Assembly: GCF_041435195.1 (NCBI RefSeq)
Contig: NZ_CP108106.1
Span: 5,118,501 to 5,182,500 of the forward strand
Source: Streptomyces sp. NBC_00224
GTDB taxonomy: Bacteria; Actinomycetota; Actinomycetes; Streptomycetales; Streptomycetaceae
Direction: 5' to 3'
Length of the DNA stretch: 64,000 bases
The notes under the pieces are model-generated. The model did no database searches. It was not told where the DNA came from and was given only the letters and a program-made list of their open reading frames with translations. A program made the position numbers and the translations under genes. Numbering within the stretch: the first letter of the stretch is position 1; each line of letters begins with the position of its first letter. Below, one piece after another: positions 33,348-42,045 of the stretch.

Positions 33348-35069
33348 TCACTTCGCCTCCGAATACCGCTCCACCACCGCCGTCGTGAACGGGAACCTCA
33401 CCGGGGTCTCGCCGAAGGCGATCCGGCCGGCCAGCTCGCCCGCCGCGCGGATCGCCTTCACCACCTGGGGAGCCTCGGCCTCGGGGCAGTGCACGATGAC
33501 CTCGTCGTGCTGGAAGAAGACCAGCTCGGCCCGCATCCCGGCGGCGGCGAGCTCCTGGCGCAGCGCGGCGAGCAGCAGCAGTGCCCAGTCGGCGGCGCTG
33601 CCCTGGACGACGAAGTTGCGGGTGAAGCGGCCCCGGGCGCGGGCGTTGGTGGACGCGTATCCGGGGGTGAACTCGCCGTCCGGGGAGGGAAGTTCGCCGC
33701 CGCCCTCCTGGGGGAGGCCCGCCTCGCCGTCGTCGCCCGCTCCGGCCGCCGGCGGGCTGGTCCGGCCGAGCCAGGTCCGTACGAGACGGCCCTCCTCGCC
33801 CGCCTTCGCGGCGTCGTCCACATACGCCACGGCCCGGGGGAAGCGGCGGCGCAGGGCGGCGAGGTTCTTGAGGCCGTCGCCGGACGTCTGCCCGTAGATC
33901 GCGCCAAGGAGGGCGATCTTCGCGTGGTCGCGGTCGCCGGAGAAGGCGCGGTCGGACAGGGAGGTGTAGAGGTCGCCGTCGTGCCCGGCCACCTCCATCA
34001 GCCCCGGGTCGCGGGAGATCGCGGCGAGCACGCGCGGCTCCATCTGGTCGGCGTCGGCCACCACCAGGCGCCAGCCCTCGTCGGCCACGACCGCCTGTCG
34101 GATGACCTTGGGGATCTGGAGCGCACCCCCGCCGTTGGTCGTCCAGCGGCCGCTGACCGTGCCTCCCGGGGTGTACTCGGGGCGGAAGCGGCCGTCGCGC
34201 ACCCAGTCGTGCAGCCAGCTCCAGCCGTGCGCGGTCCAGATCCGGTACAGCTTCTTGTACTCGACCAGCGGCGCCACGGCCGGATGGTCGATCTCCTCCA
34301 GGGCCCAGCGGCGCGTGGAGGTGATCCGGAAGCCCGCCTCGGCGAACGCCTTGATGACGTCCGCGGGCAGATCGGGCCGGACCCGGCGGCCGAACGCGGT
34401 CGACACCTCGTCCGCGAGCTCGGCCAGTCGGCGGGGCTCACCGCCGCCCGCGTACCGCTCACCGAGCAGTTCGTGCAGCAGCGCGCGGTGGACGTCCGCG
34501 CGCCAGGGCAGGCCCGCCAGGTTCATCTCGGCGGCCACCAGCATCCCGGCGGACTCGGAGGCGGTGAGCAGCCGCATCCGGCCGGGGTGCTCGGCCTTCT
34601 CGTGCCGCCGCTGCTGCTCCGCGTACACCTCGACCAGGGCTTCGAGGGGCAGGGTGGTGCTGCTCGGCGGCTCGAAGAGGGGGGACTGGCGGCCGGGCTC
34701 GGCGGCGCGGGCGGGCGGGTCCGCCGGTACGGGCAGGTGGTGCAGCCGGGCCCAGGCGGCCGCGGCCGAGCGGGGCTCCCCGAGGCGGCCCTCGTGGCCG
34801 AGGAGAAGCAGTTCGGCGGCCTCGATGTCGTAGCACCGCTCGACGCGGACGCCTGCGGCGAGCAGGCGCGGGTGGAGGTCAGCGGTGGAGCGCCATACCC
34901 AGCGCCCCACGTCAGGCCGAGACCGGACCGCCCCGGCCAGATCGGGCTCGTGGACCACGGGCCCCTCGGGCAGCCCGTCCCGCCCGAGGGCGACGAGCCG
35001 CGCGCCGCCGTCCTCGGTGGGGTCCAGTGCCCATTTCTCGTCCACGAGTGCGAGTGTGGCACCGGCCAC
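33348..35069 (-). CDS. family-A DNA polymerase (bifunctional exonuclease/polymerase group)
   Basis: The protein of about 573 residues has the polymerase motifs of PolI: motif A V-V-A-D-A-D-Q-M-E-P-R, motif B D-R-D-H-A-K-I-A-L-L-G-A-I-Y-G-Q, and motif C F-F-Q-H-D-E-V-I-V. It is shorter than PolA and has no 5' nuclease domain. The first 200 residues align by position with a 3'-5' exonuclease, but no clear D-x-E metal site is visible, so proofreading may be lost. Actinobacteria often carry this second PolI-type enzyme. The start is uncertain (GTG 35069 or TTG 35075). Confidence 0.8.
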   Translation of the reverse strand: MAGATLALVDEKWALDPTEDGGARLVALGRDGLPEGPVVHEPDLAGAVRSRPDVGRWVWRSTADLHPRLLAAGVRVERCYDIEAAELLLLGHEGRLGEPRSAAAAWARLHHLPVPADPPARAAEPGRQSPLFEPPSSTTLPLEALVEVYAEQQRRHEKAEHPGRMRLLTASESAGMLVAAEMNLAGLPWRADVHRALLHELLGERYAGGGEPRRLAELADEVSTAFGRRVRPDLPADVIKAFAEAGFRITSTRRWALEEIDHPAVAPLVEYKKLYRIWTAHGWSWLHDWVRDGRFRPEYTPGGTVSGRWTTNGGGALQIPKVIRQAVVADEGWRLVVADADQMEPRVLAAISRDPGLMEVAGHDGDLYTSLSDRAFSGDRDHAKIALLGAIYGQTSGDGLKNLAALRRRFPRAVAYVDDAAKAGEEGRLVRTWLGRTSPPAAGAGDDGEAGLPQEGGGELPSPDGEFTPGYASTNARARGRFTRNFVVQGSAADWALLLLAALRQELAAAGMRAELVFFQHDEVIVHCPEAEAPQVVKAIRAAGELAGRIAFGETPVRFPFTTAVVERYSEAK

Positions 35070-35105
35070 TGACAACGGCGTTCCGCGGCGCGGCGCCGGG
35101 CGGGG

Positions 35106-35939
35106 CTACCGGTCGGCTGCGGCCCCCACCACGGCGTTCACGGCCTCCGCGTACACGTCCAGCGGGTCGAGCGGCGCACGGCCCAGGAGGTCGTGCAGCT
35201 CGCCCGTGTCCGTGGTGGCGAGGAAGCCGCCGGCGATCGCCGAGTACGTGCCGACCAGCATCGGCACCTGGAAGTCCAGCGCCCCGGACGCGGAGATCCG
35301 CTCGCGTGCCGCGGCCAGGGTCTCGGGCTCGTACGCCGTCCCGGTCGCGGCGGCCAGCTCGGCGCCGCCGATGGCGCGGGGGCCGACCAGTTCGTAGACC
35401 CGGCCCGCGTGCGGGGCGGGGTCGAGGGCGACGCGGGCCGCGATCTCGGCCAGGTCGGCCCGGGCCACCGCCGCGAGGCGGCCGTCGGCCAGGGGTGCGG
35501 TGAGGCGGCCGTCGGCGCCGGGGGCGGCGAGGAAGGCGAGGAGCTCGGAGTAGAGCCCGTTGCGCAGGACCGTCCACTTCAAAGAAGTGGACGCGCTCAG
35601 CCGGCGCTCGGTCCAGCGGTGGGCGAGGGCGTACGGCAGGTGGTCGCCCGCGCCGGTGAGGCTGGTGTAGACGACGTGGCGCACCCCCGCCCGTTCGGCC
35701 GCCGAGATCGCGCCGTCGTGGCGGGCGATCACGTCGTCGTCCTCTCCGTAACCGGCGGAGATCAGCAGCAGGGTGTCGACCCCGGCGAACGCCCGGGGCA
35801 GGGACTCGGGGTCGTCGAAGTCGACGCGCCGGGCGCCGGGCAGCGGTGCGCGCGTGCCGAGTACGACGTCGTCGCGGTCCGCGAGGCGCTCGGCGACGAG
35901 TTGGCCGAGTCCGCCGGATACACCGGTGACGAGCAGCAT
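35106..35939 (-). CDS. NmrA/SDR-like NAD(P)-binding oxidoreductase
   Basis: The 277-residue protein begins M-L-L-V-T-G-V-S-G-G-L-G, the Rossmann dinucleotide site, and continues with an atypical SDR pattern (Y-T-S-L-T-G, W-T-V-L-R-N-G-L-Y). It resembles NmrA-type or QorB-like quinone oxidoreductases. The ATG is at 35939; a very long frame reaching 37772 upstream is a shadow. It is divergent from the HxlR regulator at 36046, a frequent pairing in which HxlR represses the oxidoreductase and responds to quinones or aldehydes. Confidence 0.8.
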   Translation of the reverse strand: MLLVTGVSGGLGQLVAERLADRDDVVLGTRAPLPGARRVDFDDPESLPRAFAGVDTLLLISAGYGEDDDVIARHDGAISAAERAGVRHVVYTSLTGAGDHLPYALAHRWTERRLSASTSLKWTVLRNGLYSELLAFLAAPGADGRLTAPLADGRLAAVARADLAEIAARVALDPAPHAGRVYELVGPRAIGGAELAAATGTAYEPETLAAARERISASGALDFQVPMLVGTYSAIAGGFLATTDTGELHDLLGRAPLDPLDVYAEAVNAVVGAAADR

Positions 35940-36045
35940 GGAGGACCCCCAAGGGATGAACGCGCACAGGGTTCTGTTCGCGGTGGTGTTCGACAACTGC
36001 GACCATCGTGTCCGGTCCGGCACGCGCGCGTAAGGAGGCACTTCG

Positions 36046-36465
36046 ATGTCAGTGGGGCACACGGAGGTAACCACCCCCGAGAGCCGACGGGTGATCACCG
36101 ACCCCGTGATCAGCTGCGAGACCCCGCAGGACGAGTGCGGGGTGCGCGATGTGCTCGACCGGCTCGGGGACAAGTGGTCGGTGTACGTCGTGGTCGAACT
36201 CGCCGCGGGCGTCAAGCGGTTCCGCCAGCTCCAGCGCGCCGTGCCCGGCATCTCGCAGCGGATGCTGACGCTGACCCTGCGACGCCTTGAGCGCGACGGT
36301 CTGGTGGACCGGACGGTGTACCCGACCGTCCCGGCGCAGGTCGAGTACGAGCTGACCGAGATGGGCCACAGCCTCACCCACCTGGTCAAGGCGCTCGCGG
36401 ACTGGTCGATCGGCCACCGGGACGCGATCACCCGGGCCCGGCAGGACTGGGACGCGGCGCAGTGA
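36046..36465 (+). CDS. HxlR-family transcriptional regulator
   Basis: The 139-residue protein has the HxlR/DUF24 winged helix: [17 protein letters not shown], then [18 protein letters not shown]. Two Cys (C-E-T-P-Q-D-E-C) precede the domain, so thiol-based sensing is plausible. The start has AAGGAGG upstream. It is divergent from the NmrA-like oxidoreductase and overlaps the next gene by GTGA. Confidence 0.85.
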   Translation: MSVGHTEVTTPESRRVITDPVISCETPQDECGVRDVLDRLGDKWSVYVVVELAAGVKRFRQLQRAVPGISQRMLTLTLRRLERDGLVDRTVYPTVPAQVEYELTEMGHSLTHLVKALADWSIGHRDAITRARQDWDAAQ

Positions 36466-37601
36466 CGACAGTGGAGCGAGCGCTGGCCGCCGCGCTGTAC
36501 GCCGAGTCCGACGCGGACCTGGACACGGGCGCTTCGCTGCTCGCCGCCGATCCGTCCGCCGACGCCGAGCTCGCCCTGCGCGGGCAGGAGCTGATCGGGC
36601 GGACGTGGGAGCGGGGATGGCAGCCGGCCGATGTCGTACGGATGGTCCGGCGCGAGCTGGCGGAGCCGCACGTACGGCTGGCCGTGGAACTCGTCCTCGT
36701 ACAGCTGAAGCGGTACGAGCGGCTGCCGGCGCGGTGGGCGGAGCAGGCCGGGGCTCTCGCGGACGCCGACCGGGGTGCGGGCGACCGGGCCGAGGACCGC
36801 TTCACGCGCGCGACGGCGGTGCTTGAGCTGTACCAACTGCTGCTGCGGCTGCCCGCGATCGAGCCGGTGGGGCCGGTGCCGGGGACGCCCGTGCACCTGC
36901 CGCCGGCGCACGGCGAGCCGAAGGCACTGACGCGGATCCGGGCTCTGCTCGCCAAGGCGGAGGCGACGGAGTTCCCGGAGGAGGCGGAGGCGCTGAGCGC
37001 CAAGGCGCAGGAGCTGATGGCGCTGCACAGCATCGACGAGGCGGTGCTGGCGGCGGGCGGCCACCGGGGCGACGCGCCGGGGGCGTGCCGGATCGGGGTG
37101 GACGCGCCGTACGAGACGTCCAAGGCGATCCTGCTCGACGCGGTCGCCTCGGCCAACCACTGCCGGGCGGTGTGGAACGGGGAGTTCGGCTTCTCCACGG
37201 TCGTGGGCTTCGAGGCCGACCTGGAGGCGGTCGAACTGCTCTACACGTCGCTGCTGGTGCAGGGGACCGCGGCGATGACGCGGGCGGAGGCGGCGCAGCG
37301 GGCGGGCGGGCGGCGGCGGACGAAGACGTTCCGTCAGTCGTTCCTGCTGGCGTACGCCAACCGCCTGGGCGACCTCCTGTCGGCGACGGCCCGCCAGGTG
37401 GAGTCGACGGCGTCCGCCACGCTGCTGCCGGTGCTCGCCACGCGCGCGGTGGCGGTCGCGGGGCGGGCGGAGGAGATGTTCCCGCGGACGGTACGGACGC
37501 GGGTGCGGGGGGCGACGGACGAGGCGGGCTGGCAGGACGGCACGACGGCGGCGAACCGTGCCCACCACGCACCGGCCCGCCGGGGCTTGCCCCCGGGCTG
37601 A
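36462..37601 (+). CDS. DUF2786 domain protein
   Basis: The 379-residue protein contains the DUF2786 signature around residues 150-190 ([23 protein letters not shown]). A second conserved region follows (N-H-C-R-A-V-W, then [13 protein letters not shown]). The family is uncharacterised; the [12 protein letters not shown] motif also occurs in phage-associated proteins. The GTG start at 36462 overlaps the HxlR stop, so expression is coupled. No membrane segment is present. Confidence 0.75.
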   Translation: MTTVERALAAALYAESDADLDTGASLLAADPSADAELALRGQELIGRTWERGWQPADVVRMVRRELAEPHVRLAVELVLVQLKRYERLPARWAEQAGALADADRGAGDRAEDRFTRATAVLELYQLLLRLPAIEPVGPVPGTPVHLPPAHGEPKALTRIRALLAKAEATEFPEEAEALSAKAQELMALHSIDEAVLAAGGHRGDAPGACRIGVDAPYETSKAILLDAVASANHCRAVWNGEFGFSTVVGFEADLEAVELLYTSLLVQGTAAMTRAEAAQRAGGRRRTKTFRQSFLLAYANRLGDLLSATARQVESTASATLLPVLATRAVAVAGRAEEMFPRTVRTRVRGATDEAGWQDGTTAANRAHHAPARRGLPPG

Positions 37602-37977
37602 CCCCATTCGCCGGGGGCTTCGCCCCGGACCCCCCGTGTTTGTCTGCGGGTCCGGTGGGGGCTGGTCGCGCAGTTCCCCGCGCCCCTTTTTGGCCCGGTG
37701 TTTGTCTGCGGGTCGGTTGTGGTTGCTCGCGCAGTTCCCCGCGCCCCTAAAGGCAGAACGGGGTCCGGGCAAAATCAGCCCCTCCGGCGTTTGAGGAGCG
37801 GGGTCCGGGGCGGAGCCCCGAAAGCGGGGTGCAGGGGCCGCAGGCCCCGCAAGCGGGTGCAGGGGCGCAGCCCCGCCCGGGGGTCCGGGGGCGAAGCCCC
37901 CGGGAAACCACCCTCACCCCCACCCACCCCCGGAGGGTTAAGGGAACGGGCGGGGTGGGGGAGTTACCCTCGGCCCC
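37602..37977. repeat. intergenic block with two copies of a dispersed repeat plus G/C hairpins
   Basis: No gene is present in these 376 bp. Two direct copies of the window's dispersed element, core CGCGCAGTTCCCCGCGCCCCT, lie near 37661-37690 and 37721-37752. Several short inverted repeats follow, such as GGGGCCGCAGGCCCC and GGGGGCGAAGCCCCC. The block separates two plus-strand genes and probably terminates transcription of the first. Confidence 0.75.
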
Positions 37978-40089
37978 ATGAGCTGGCTCCGCGCGCTGAA
38001 GGAGACCGCGCGTTCGGGGCTGAGCGTCGAGCGGCGACGGCTGGAGCCCGCCGTCGCGCTGCGCGGCGCCGCCGGACTCGCCCTCGTCGTCGGCGTCAGC
38101 CTCGTCGCCCTCGGCCCCACCGCCGCCGTGAGCTCCGCGTTCGGCGCGTTCCAGGCCGCCATCGCCACCTTCCAGCGCAGCTGGCGCCCGCGCCCGGTGC
38201 TCGCGCTCGCCTCCGGCGCCAGCCTCGCCCTCTCCACCTTCCTCGGCTACCTCGTCGGCGCCCACTCCCCGTTCTTCCTGCTGCTGCTCGCCGCCTGGAC
38301 GTTCGCCTCCGGTCTCGCCTGGGCCGTGGGCCCCACCGCCGGGATCATCGCCTCCTCCAACGTGGCGATCATGCTGGTCACCGTCACCCTGCCCACCTCG
38401 ATCGCGGCCGCAGCCGGGCACGCCGCGATGATCGCCGTGGGCGGCGTCGTCCAGGCGGCCCTCGTCGTGCTCGTCCCGATCCGCCGCTGGGGCGCCCAGC
38501 GCGACGCGCTCGCCGACGCCCTCGCCGCCGTGGCCGACTACGCCCGACGGCTCCGGCACGACCCGCGCGCCCCGTTCGACCCGCAGCCCCTGATGACCGC
38601 GCGGCTCGCCGCCGCCGTCACCCCCCGCGAGGCCCGTCGCCGCCCGGCGGAGCTGCACGGATCCCGGGGCGTGGCCGAGCGCATCCGGCCGGTTCTCGCC
38701 TCGCTCGCGGACCCCGCGCTCGGCGTGCCGGAGGAGGGTCCCGAGCGCGACCGGGTGCGCGAACTGCTCGGCGCCGCCGCCTCCGTGCTCGACGCGGCCG
38801 CCCGCGCGATCCGGCACGGCGAGGCCGTCCGCATCCCCCCGCCCGCCGAGGCCGCCCTCAGGACGCCCGACACCGGCGCGATCCTCAACGGCCCCGCCTT
38901 CCGCGCCGCCACCCGGCTGACCGCGCTCCTCGGCGATGTCGTGGAGACGGCCGAGGGCACCGGCGGCGACGGGTCCGAGCCGCTGCTGCGGCCCACCCTG
39001 CCCCGGCTCGTCCCGCTCGCCCTGCGGACCATGCGCGCCGAGCTGGGCCGCCGCGACTCCCCGGTCTTCCGGCACGCCACCCGGGTCTGCGCGGTCGCCG
39101 CCGCCGGGTACCTCCTCGGCAAGGCCCTGCCGCTCGGCCACGGCTACTGGGCGCCGATGGCCTCCGTCATGGTGATGCGCCCGGACTTCTCCCAGACGTA
39201 CTCCCGGGCGGTCGCCCGCTTCGGCGGCACCCTCGTCGGCGTCGCCCTCGCCACCGGCCTCGTCCAGTTGACCCATCCCGGCCCCGGCCTGTCGGCCACG
39301 CTGGCGGTGCTCTGCGCGTTCCTGATGTACCTGCTGATGCGTACGGGATACGCGGCGGCCAGCGCGTGCACCTCCGCGTACGTGGTCTTCCTGCTCGGCA
39401 CCGGCGGCCTCCAGTGGACCCAGACCGTCCCCGACCGGGTGCTGCTCACCCTGCTCGGCGGGGTGCTGGCGATGGCCGCGTACGCCCTCTACCCGGCCTG
39501 GGAGACGCCCCGGCTGCGGACCCGGCTGGCGGACTGGCTGGCCGCCTGCGGGCGGTACGCGGCGGCCGTCGCCGACAGATACGCCGACCCCGCCGCGCCC
39601 GCCGACGAGGTGCGCCGCGCGCTGCTCGACACCCGCGCGGCCCGGGTCGCCTGGCAGGAGGCGCTGGAGCGGGCCACCCATGAACCGGTGCGCCACCGGG
39701 GGCTGTCCAGGGCCGCCGCCGAGGGGGCCGGGCACGCGGTGGGGCAGCTCGGCCGGATCGCGATGCTGATGGAGGCGCACGTCCCCGAGCGCGGCGCGGC
39801 CCCGGTCCCGGCCGCCGCCGCGTTCGCCGGGGCGCTGCGCGGGGACACCGAGCGGGGTGCGAAGGCGGTGCGGGAGCGGCGGGTGCCGCGGTGGGGCGAG
39901 GCGGAGAAGGCGCTGGCCGCGTGGGACGGCGAGGGTCCGCCCGCCGGGTCCGCCCGTGTCGTACGCAAGGGCGCGGGGCTGCTCCTCCACTGTCTGGAGG
40001 AGCTTTCGGACGCGCTCGCCCCGCCCGCCCCGCCGATGGCCCTCAAGGACGCCGGGCCGCCGCCGCCCTCACGGCAGGCAAAGTCCTGA
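37978..40089 (+). CDS. FUSC-family membrane transporter
   Basis: The 703-residue protein has two blocks of membrane helices (about residues 25-170 and 355-510) separated and followed by long cytosolic helical regions, the layout of the FUSC/aromatic-acid-exporter family. Motifs include A-V-S-S-A-F-G-A-F-Q-A-A in the first block and G-H-G-Y-W-A-P-M-A-S-V-M-V-M-R-P-D-F in the second. These proteins are implicated in export of aromatic acids or other organics. The ATG at 37978 is the only good start. No regulator is linked. Confidence 0.82.
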   Translation: MSWLRALKETARSGLSVERRRLEPAVALRGAAGLALVVGVSLVALGPTAAVSSAFGAFQAAIATFQRSWRPRPVLALASGASLALSTFLGYLVGAHSPFFLLLLAAWTFASGLAWAVGPTAGIIASSNVAIMLVTVTLPTSIAAAAGHAAMIAVGGVVQAALVVLVPIRRWGAQRDALADALAAVADYARRLRHDPRAPFDPQPLMTARLAAAVTPREARRRPAELHGSRGVAERIRPVLASLADPALGVPEEGPERDRVRELLGAAASVLDAAARAIRHGEAVRIPPPAEAALRTPDTGAILNGPAFRAATRLTALLGDVVETAEGTGGDGSEPLLRPTLPRLVPLALRTMRAELGRRDSPVFRHATRVCAVAAAGYLLGKALPLGHGYWAPMASVMVMRPDFSQTYSRAVARFGGTLVGVALATGLVQLTHPGPGLSATLAVLCAFLMYLLMRTGYAAASACTSAYVVFLLGTGGLQWTQTVPDRVLLTLLGGVLAMAAYALYPAWETPRLRTRLADWLAACGRYAAAVADRYADPAAPADEVRRALLDTRAARVAWQEALERATHEPVRHRGLSRAAAEGAGHAVGQLGRIAMLMEAHVPERGAAPVPAAAAFAGALRGDTERGAKAVRERRVPRWGEAEKALAAWDGEGPPAGSARVVRKGAGLLLHCLEELSDALAPPAPPMALKDAGPPPPSRQAKS

Positions 40090-40133
40090 CGGCAAGGTCC
40101 TGACAGCAACGTCCTGGCGGCAACGTCCTGACC
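40078..40133. repeat. four tandem 14-bp repeats
   Basis: Units GCAAAGTCCTGACG, GCAAGGTCCTGACA, GCAACGTCCTGGCG and GCAACGTCCTGACC follow one another. The first contains the FUSC stop codon, and the array fills the gap between two convergent genes. Confidence 0.8.
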
Positions 40134-40139
40134 GTCGGG

Positions 40140-40643
40140 TCAGGGGGTCGGCAGTCCCGCCGTCGGGATGCCCGTCGGCAGCTTCCCGTCCAGCTCCGAC
40201 TTGGTGAAGGTGTCGGTCTTGCCGCCCTCCCACTTCACCGTGAGGGTCTTGCCGTCCGCGCTCAACGAGGGCATGCCCGCCGCGCGGTCGGTGTTGCCGT
40301 CGGCGCACTTCAGCTCGATCATCGCCATGCCGTTGTCGCTGACCGTGCCGCTGCACGTGTGTTCGCCGCCGAGCGCCACGGTCGTCCCGCTGATCACCAG
40401 GGCGGTGGGCTTGCCCTGGAGGACGGCCGCCCAGGCTCCGGCGATGTCCTTGGCGGCCACCTTGCCGCCATTGCCACTGCCGTTGCCGCTGCCGCCGCTC
40501 GTGCTCGGGCTGGCGCTCTGCCCGGTGCCGCCGGTGCTCTTGTCCTTCGGCTTGTCGCCGCCGTCCGAGCTGGAGCACCCGGCCAGGGCGAGACAGGCGG
40601 CGAGAGCCACGGCGCCCGCCCCGGTACGTACATGCCTGTGCAC
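40140..40643 (-). CDS. small lipoprotein, unknown function
   Basis: The 167-residue protein starts at GTG 40643 with GGGGA upstream. It has a signal peptide ending in lipobox L-A-G-C, a Ser/Gly/Asn-rich linker, and a beta-rich domain (T-A-L-V-I-S-G-T-T-V-A-L-G-G-E-H-T-C). Within that domain two Cys (H-T-C-S and E-L-K-C-A) could pair. It is a typical Streptomyces cell-surface lipoprotein of unknown role. It converges on the FUSC gene. Confidence 0.75.
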   Translation of the reverse strand: MHRHVRTGAGAVALAACLALAGCSSSDGGDKPKDKSTGGTGQSASPSTSGGSGNGSGNGGKVAAKDIAGAWAAVLQGKPTALVISGTTVALGGEHTCSGTVSDNGMAMIELKCADGNTDRAAGMPSLSADGKTLTVKWEGGKTDTFTKSELDGKLPTGIPTAGLPTP

Positions 40644-40782
40644 TGCGAAATCCCCTTGCCTCAACGGTTCCCGGACGCGACAAGCTACCAGCGCGTGAAC
40701 CAGGTGGGCGCGGGACGCGTCTATACCCAGTGGACGAGGAGTCCAACCCGGTGGAATGCCTGTAACGGCCCGAGTACCGCGC

Positions 40783-40805
40783 GTGCACGTGCATATGCTC
40801 ATGCA
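40783..40805 (+). promoter_or_regulatory. 23-bp promoter element, copy 1 (DUF397 gene)
   Basis: The element begins GTGCACGTGCAT and ends in TGCA. It matches 20 of 23 bases with a copy upstream of the ATPase gene at 41734. It ends 18 bp before a consensus-like -10 TATGAT (40824-40829), so it covers the -35 position. It is a candidate site for the XRE/DUF5753 protein encoded at 42046. Confidence 0.6.
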
Positions 40806-40884
40806 GGCGCACATGAACACGGCTATGATCCGGGGCAGTTGACCTTTCACAGATGCACGCCTGCACATCCCCCCGGGAGCGACC

Positions 40885-41124
40885 TTGCACCACGCGTACA
40901 ACGGCATGGCGGCAACGGAGCTTCAGGGTGTCGTCTGGCAGAAGAGTCGGCACAGCAACTCCCAGGGGACCTGCGTGGAGTTCGCCAGGCTGGCGGGCGG
41001 GAGGGTCGCCGTCCGCAACTCGACGTTCCCGGACGGGCCCGCGCTGGTCTACACGCGCGCGGAGATCGAGGCGATGCTGCTCGGCGTCAAGGACGGCGAG
41101 TTCGACCACCTGATCACCGACTGA
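40885..41124 (+). CDS. DUF397 domain protein
   Basis: The 79-residue protein matches the DUF397 family: V-V-W-Q-K-S-R-H-S-N-S-Q-G-T-C-V-E-F-A, V-A-V-R-N-S-T-F-P-D-G-P-A-L, and a C-terminal E-F-D-H-L. DUF397 genes in Streptomyces nearly always pair with XRE/DUF5753 regulators and often with RsbW-like ATPases, as here; several such sets affect development or antibiotic production. The TTG at 40885 has GGGAG 5 bases upstream; an ATG at 40906 is the alternative. Confidence 0.82.
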   Translation: MHHAYNGMAATELQGVVWQKSRHSNSQGTCVEFARLAGGRVAVRNSTFPDGPALVYTRAEIEAMLLGVKDGEFDHLITD

Positions 41125-41182
41125 GCCCACTGGCCCAATGGCCCACTGAGCCCACTGGCGCACTGAACTCCGAAACGCGAAT

Positions 41183-41202
41183 GGGCCCCCGTCCGGGGGC
41201 CC
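41183..41202. terminator. bidirectional hairpin between convergent genes
   Basis: GGGCCCCC and GGGGGCCC form an 8-bp stem with loop GTCC between the DUF397 and ATPase genes. CCCACTG-type short repeats precede it (41125-41165). Confidence 0.7.
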
Positions 41203-41230
41203 TCATGTCGTACGGGTGAGAAGTGCCGGG

Positions 41231-41734
41231 TCAGTCGGCCGGCTGGAGGCGGAACAAGGCCCAGACCACCTTGCCGCTCAGCGTGCCCGTGAGCGGGTGC
41301 CAGCCCCAGGAGTCGCTGAACGAGTCCACCAGGAACAGGCCGCGCCCCGACTCCGCGTCGCAGTCGTCAGATCCGGGCGAGGACGGGCTGTCCATGCTGG
41401 GGTCGCGTACCGCGCACACCAACCGGCTGGTCCAGCGCATCAGATGCAGCCGCACGGGCGGCGCGTCGGACTCGCGGGCGGTGTCGGCGGGCAGCGCGTG
41501 GCGCAGGGCGTTGGTGACGAGCTCCGAGACGACCAGGGCCACCTCGTCGAAGCGCTCCGACAACTCCCACTGGCCGAGGGTCTTCTTGGTGAACTGCCTG
41601 GCACCGCCGACGGCTTCATAGCGGGCGGGCAGCGCACAGGAGGCGGAACTGGCCACGGCGGATGGGTCGATGGGCGGGAGGGCCTGCCTTAAAGGCTCCA
41701 ACGGCTCCAGCATGGTCGATCCATTCGTCCCCAT
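41231..41734 (-). CDS. RsbW-like ATP-binding (histidine-kinase-type ATPase) protein
   Basis: The 167-residue protein has the GHKL fold of anti-sigma kinases: N-box V-V-S-E-L-V-T-N-A-L-R-H-A, an altered G1 region A-V-R-D-P-S, and G2 E-S-G-R-G-L-F-L-V-D-S-F. Such proteins bind ATP and often inhibit or phosphorylate partners. It converges on the DUF397 gene and is divergent from the XRE gene, forming the common XRE/DUF397/ATPase trio. The ATG at 41734 has GGGAG upstream. Confidence 0.82.
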   Translation of the reverse strand: MGTNGSTMLEPLEPLRQALPPIDPSAVASSASCALPARYEAVGGARQFTKKTLGQWELSERFDEVALVVSELVTNALRHALPADTARESDAPPVRLHLMRWTSRLVCAVRDPSMDSPSSPGSDDCDAESGRGLFLVDSFSDSWGWHPLTGTLSGKVVWALFRLQPAD

Positions 41735-41871
41735 GCGAGGCACTCCCGGGATTCGCGGCCGTGGCGGTACAGGCGAACGTGGCGTACAGCAGAACAGAAC
41801 GCAGGACACAGCAGGACACAAGACGAGCACGCAGGTGCGCGGGGACCATGGTTCCGAATGCCCGCTCCTGA

Positions 41872-41894
41872 TGCAAGGGCAGATGCACGTGCAC
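41872..41894 (-). promoter_or_regulatory. 23-bp promoter element, copy 2 (ATPase gene)
   Basis: Read on the minus strand, the element begins GTGCACGTGCAT and ends TTGCA. It is identical to copy 1 except at three positions. An AACCAT -10-like box follows after the same 18-base distance as in copy 1. It lies 138 bp upstream of the ATPase start. Confidence 0.6.
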
Positions 41895-42045
41895 GTGCCA
41901 GACCTGTCCAACCCCGTGGTGATTGTTGCTCATTTCTTCCCAAGGCCGATTTCGGAGCTTGACCATTTCCGTAATCGATTGAGTACGGGGTGAAGCGTTT
42001 TGGTGGCAGACTGCCGTGCACCGTCGGTTGGGGAGGGACAGCGAA

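Noticed and set aside
35940..37772. Upstream extension of the NmrA-like frame to 888 codons
   Set aside because: The extension crosses HxlR and DUF2786 genes on the other strand and encodes no recognisable domain; the Rossmann start at 35939 is correct.
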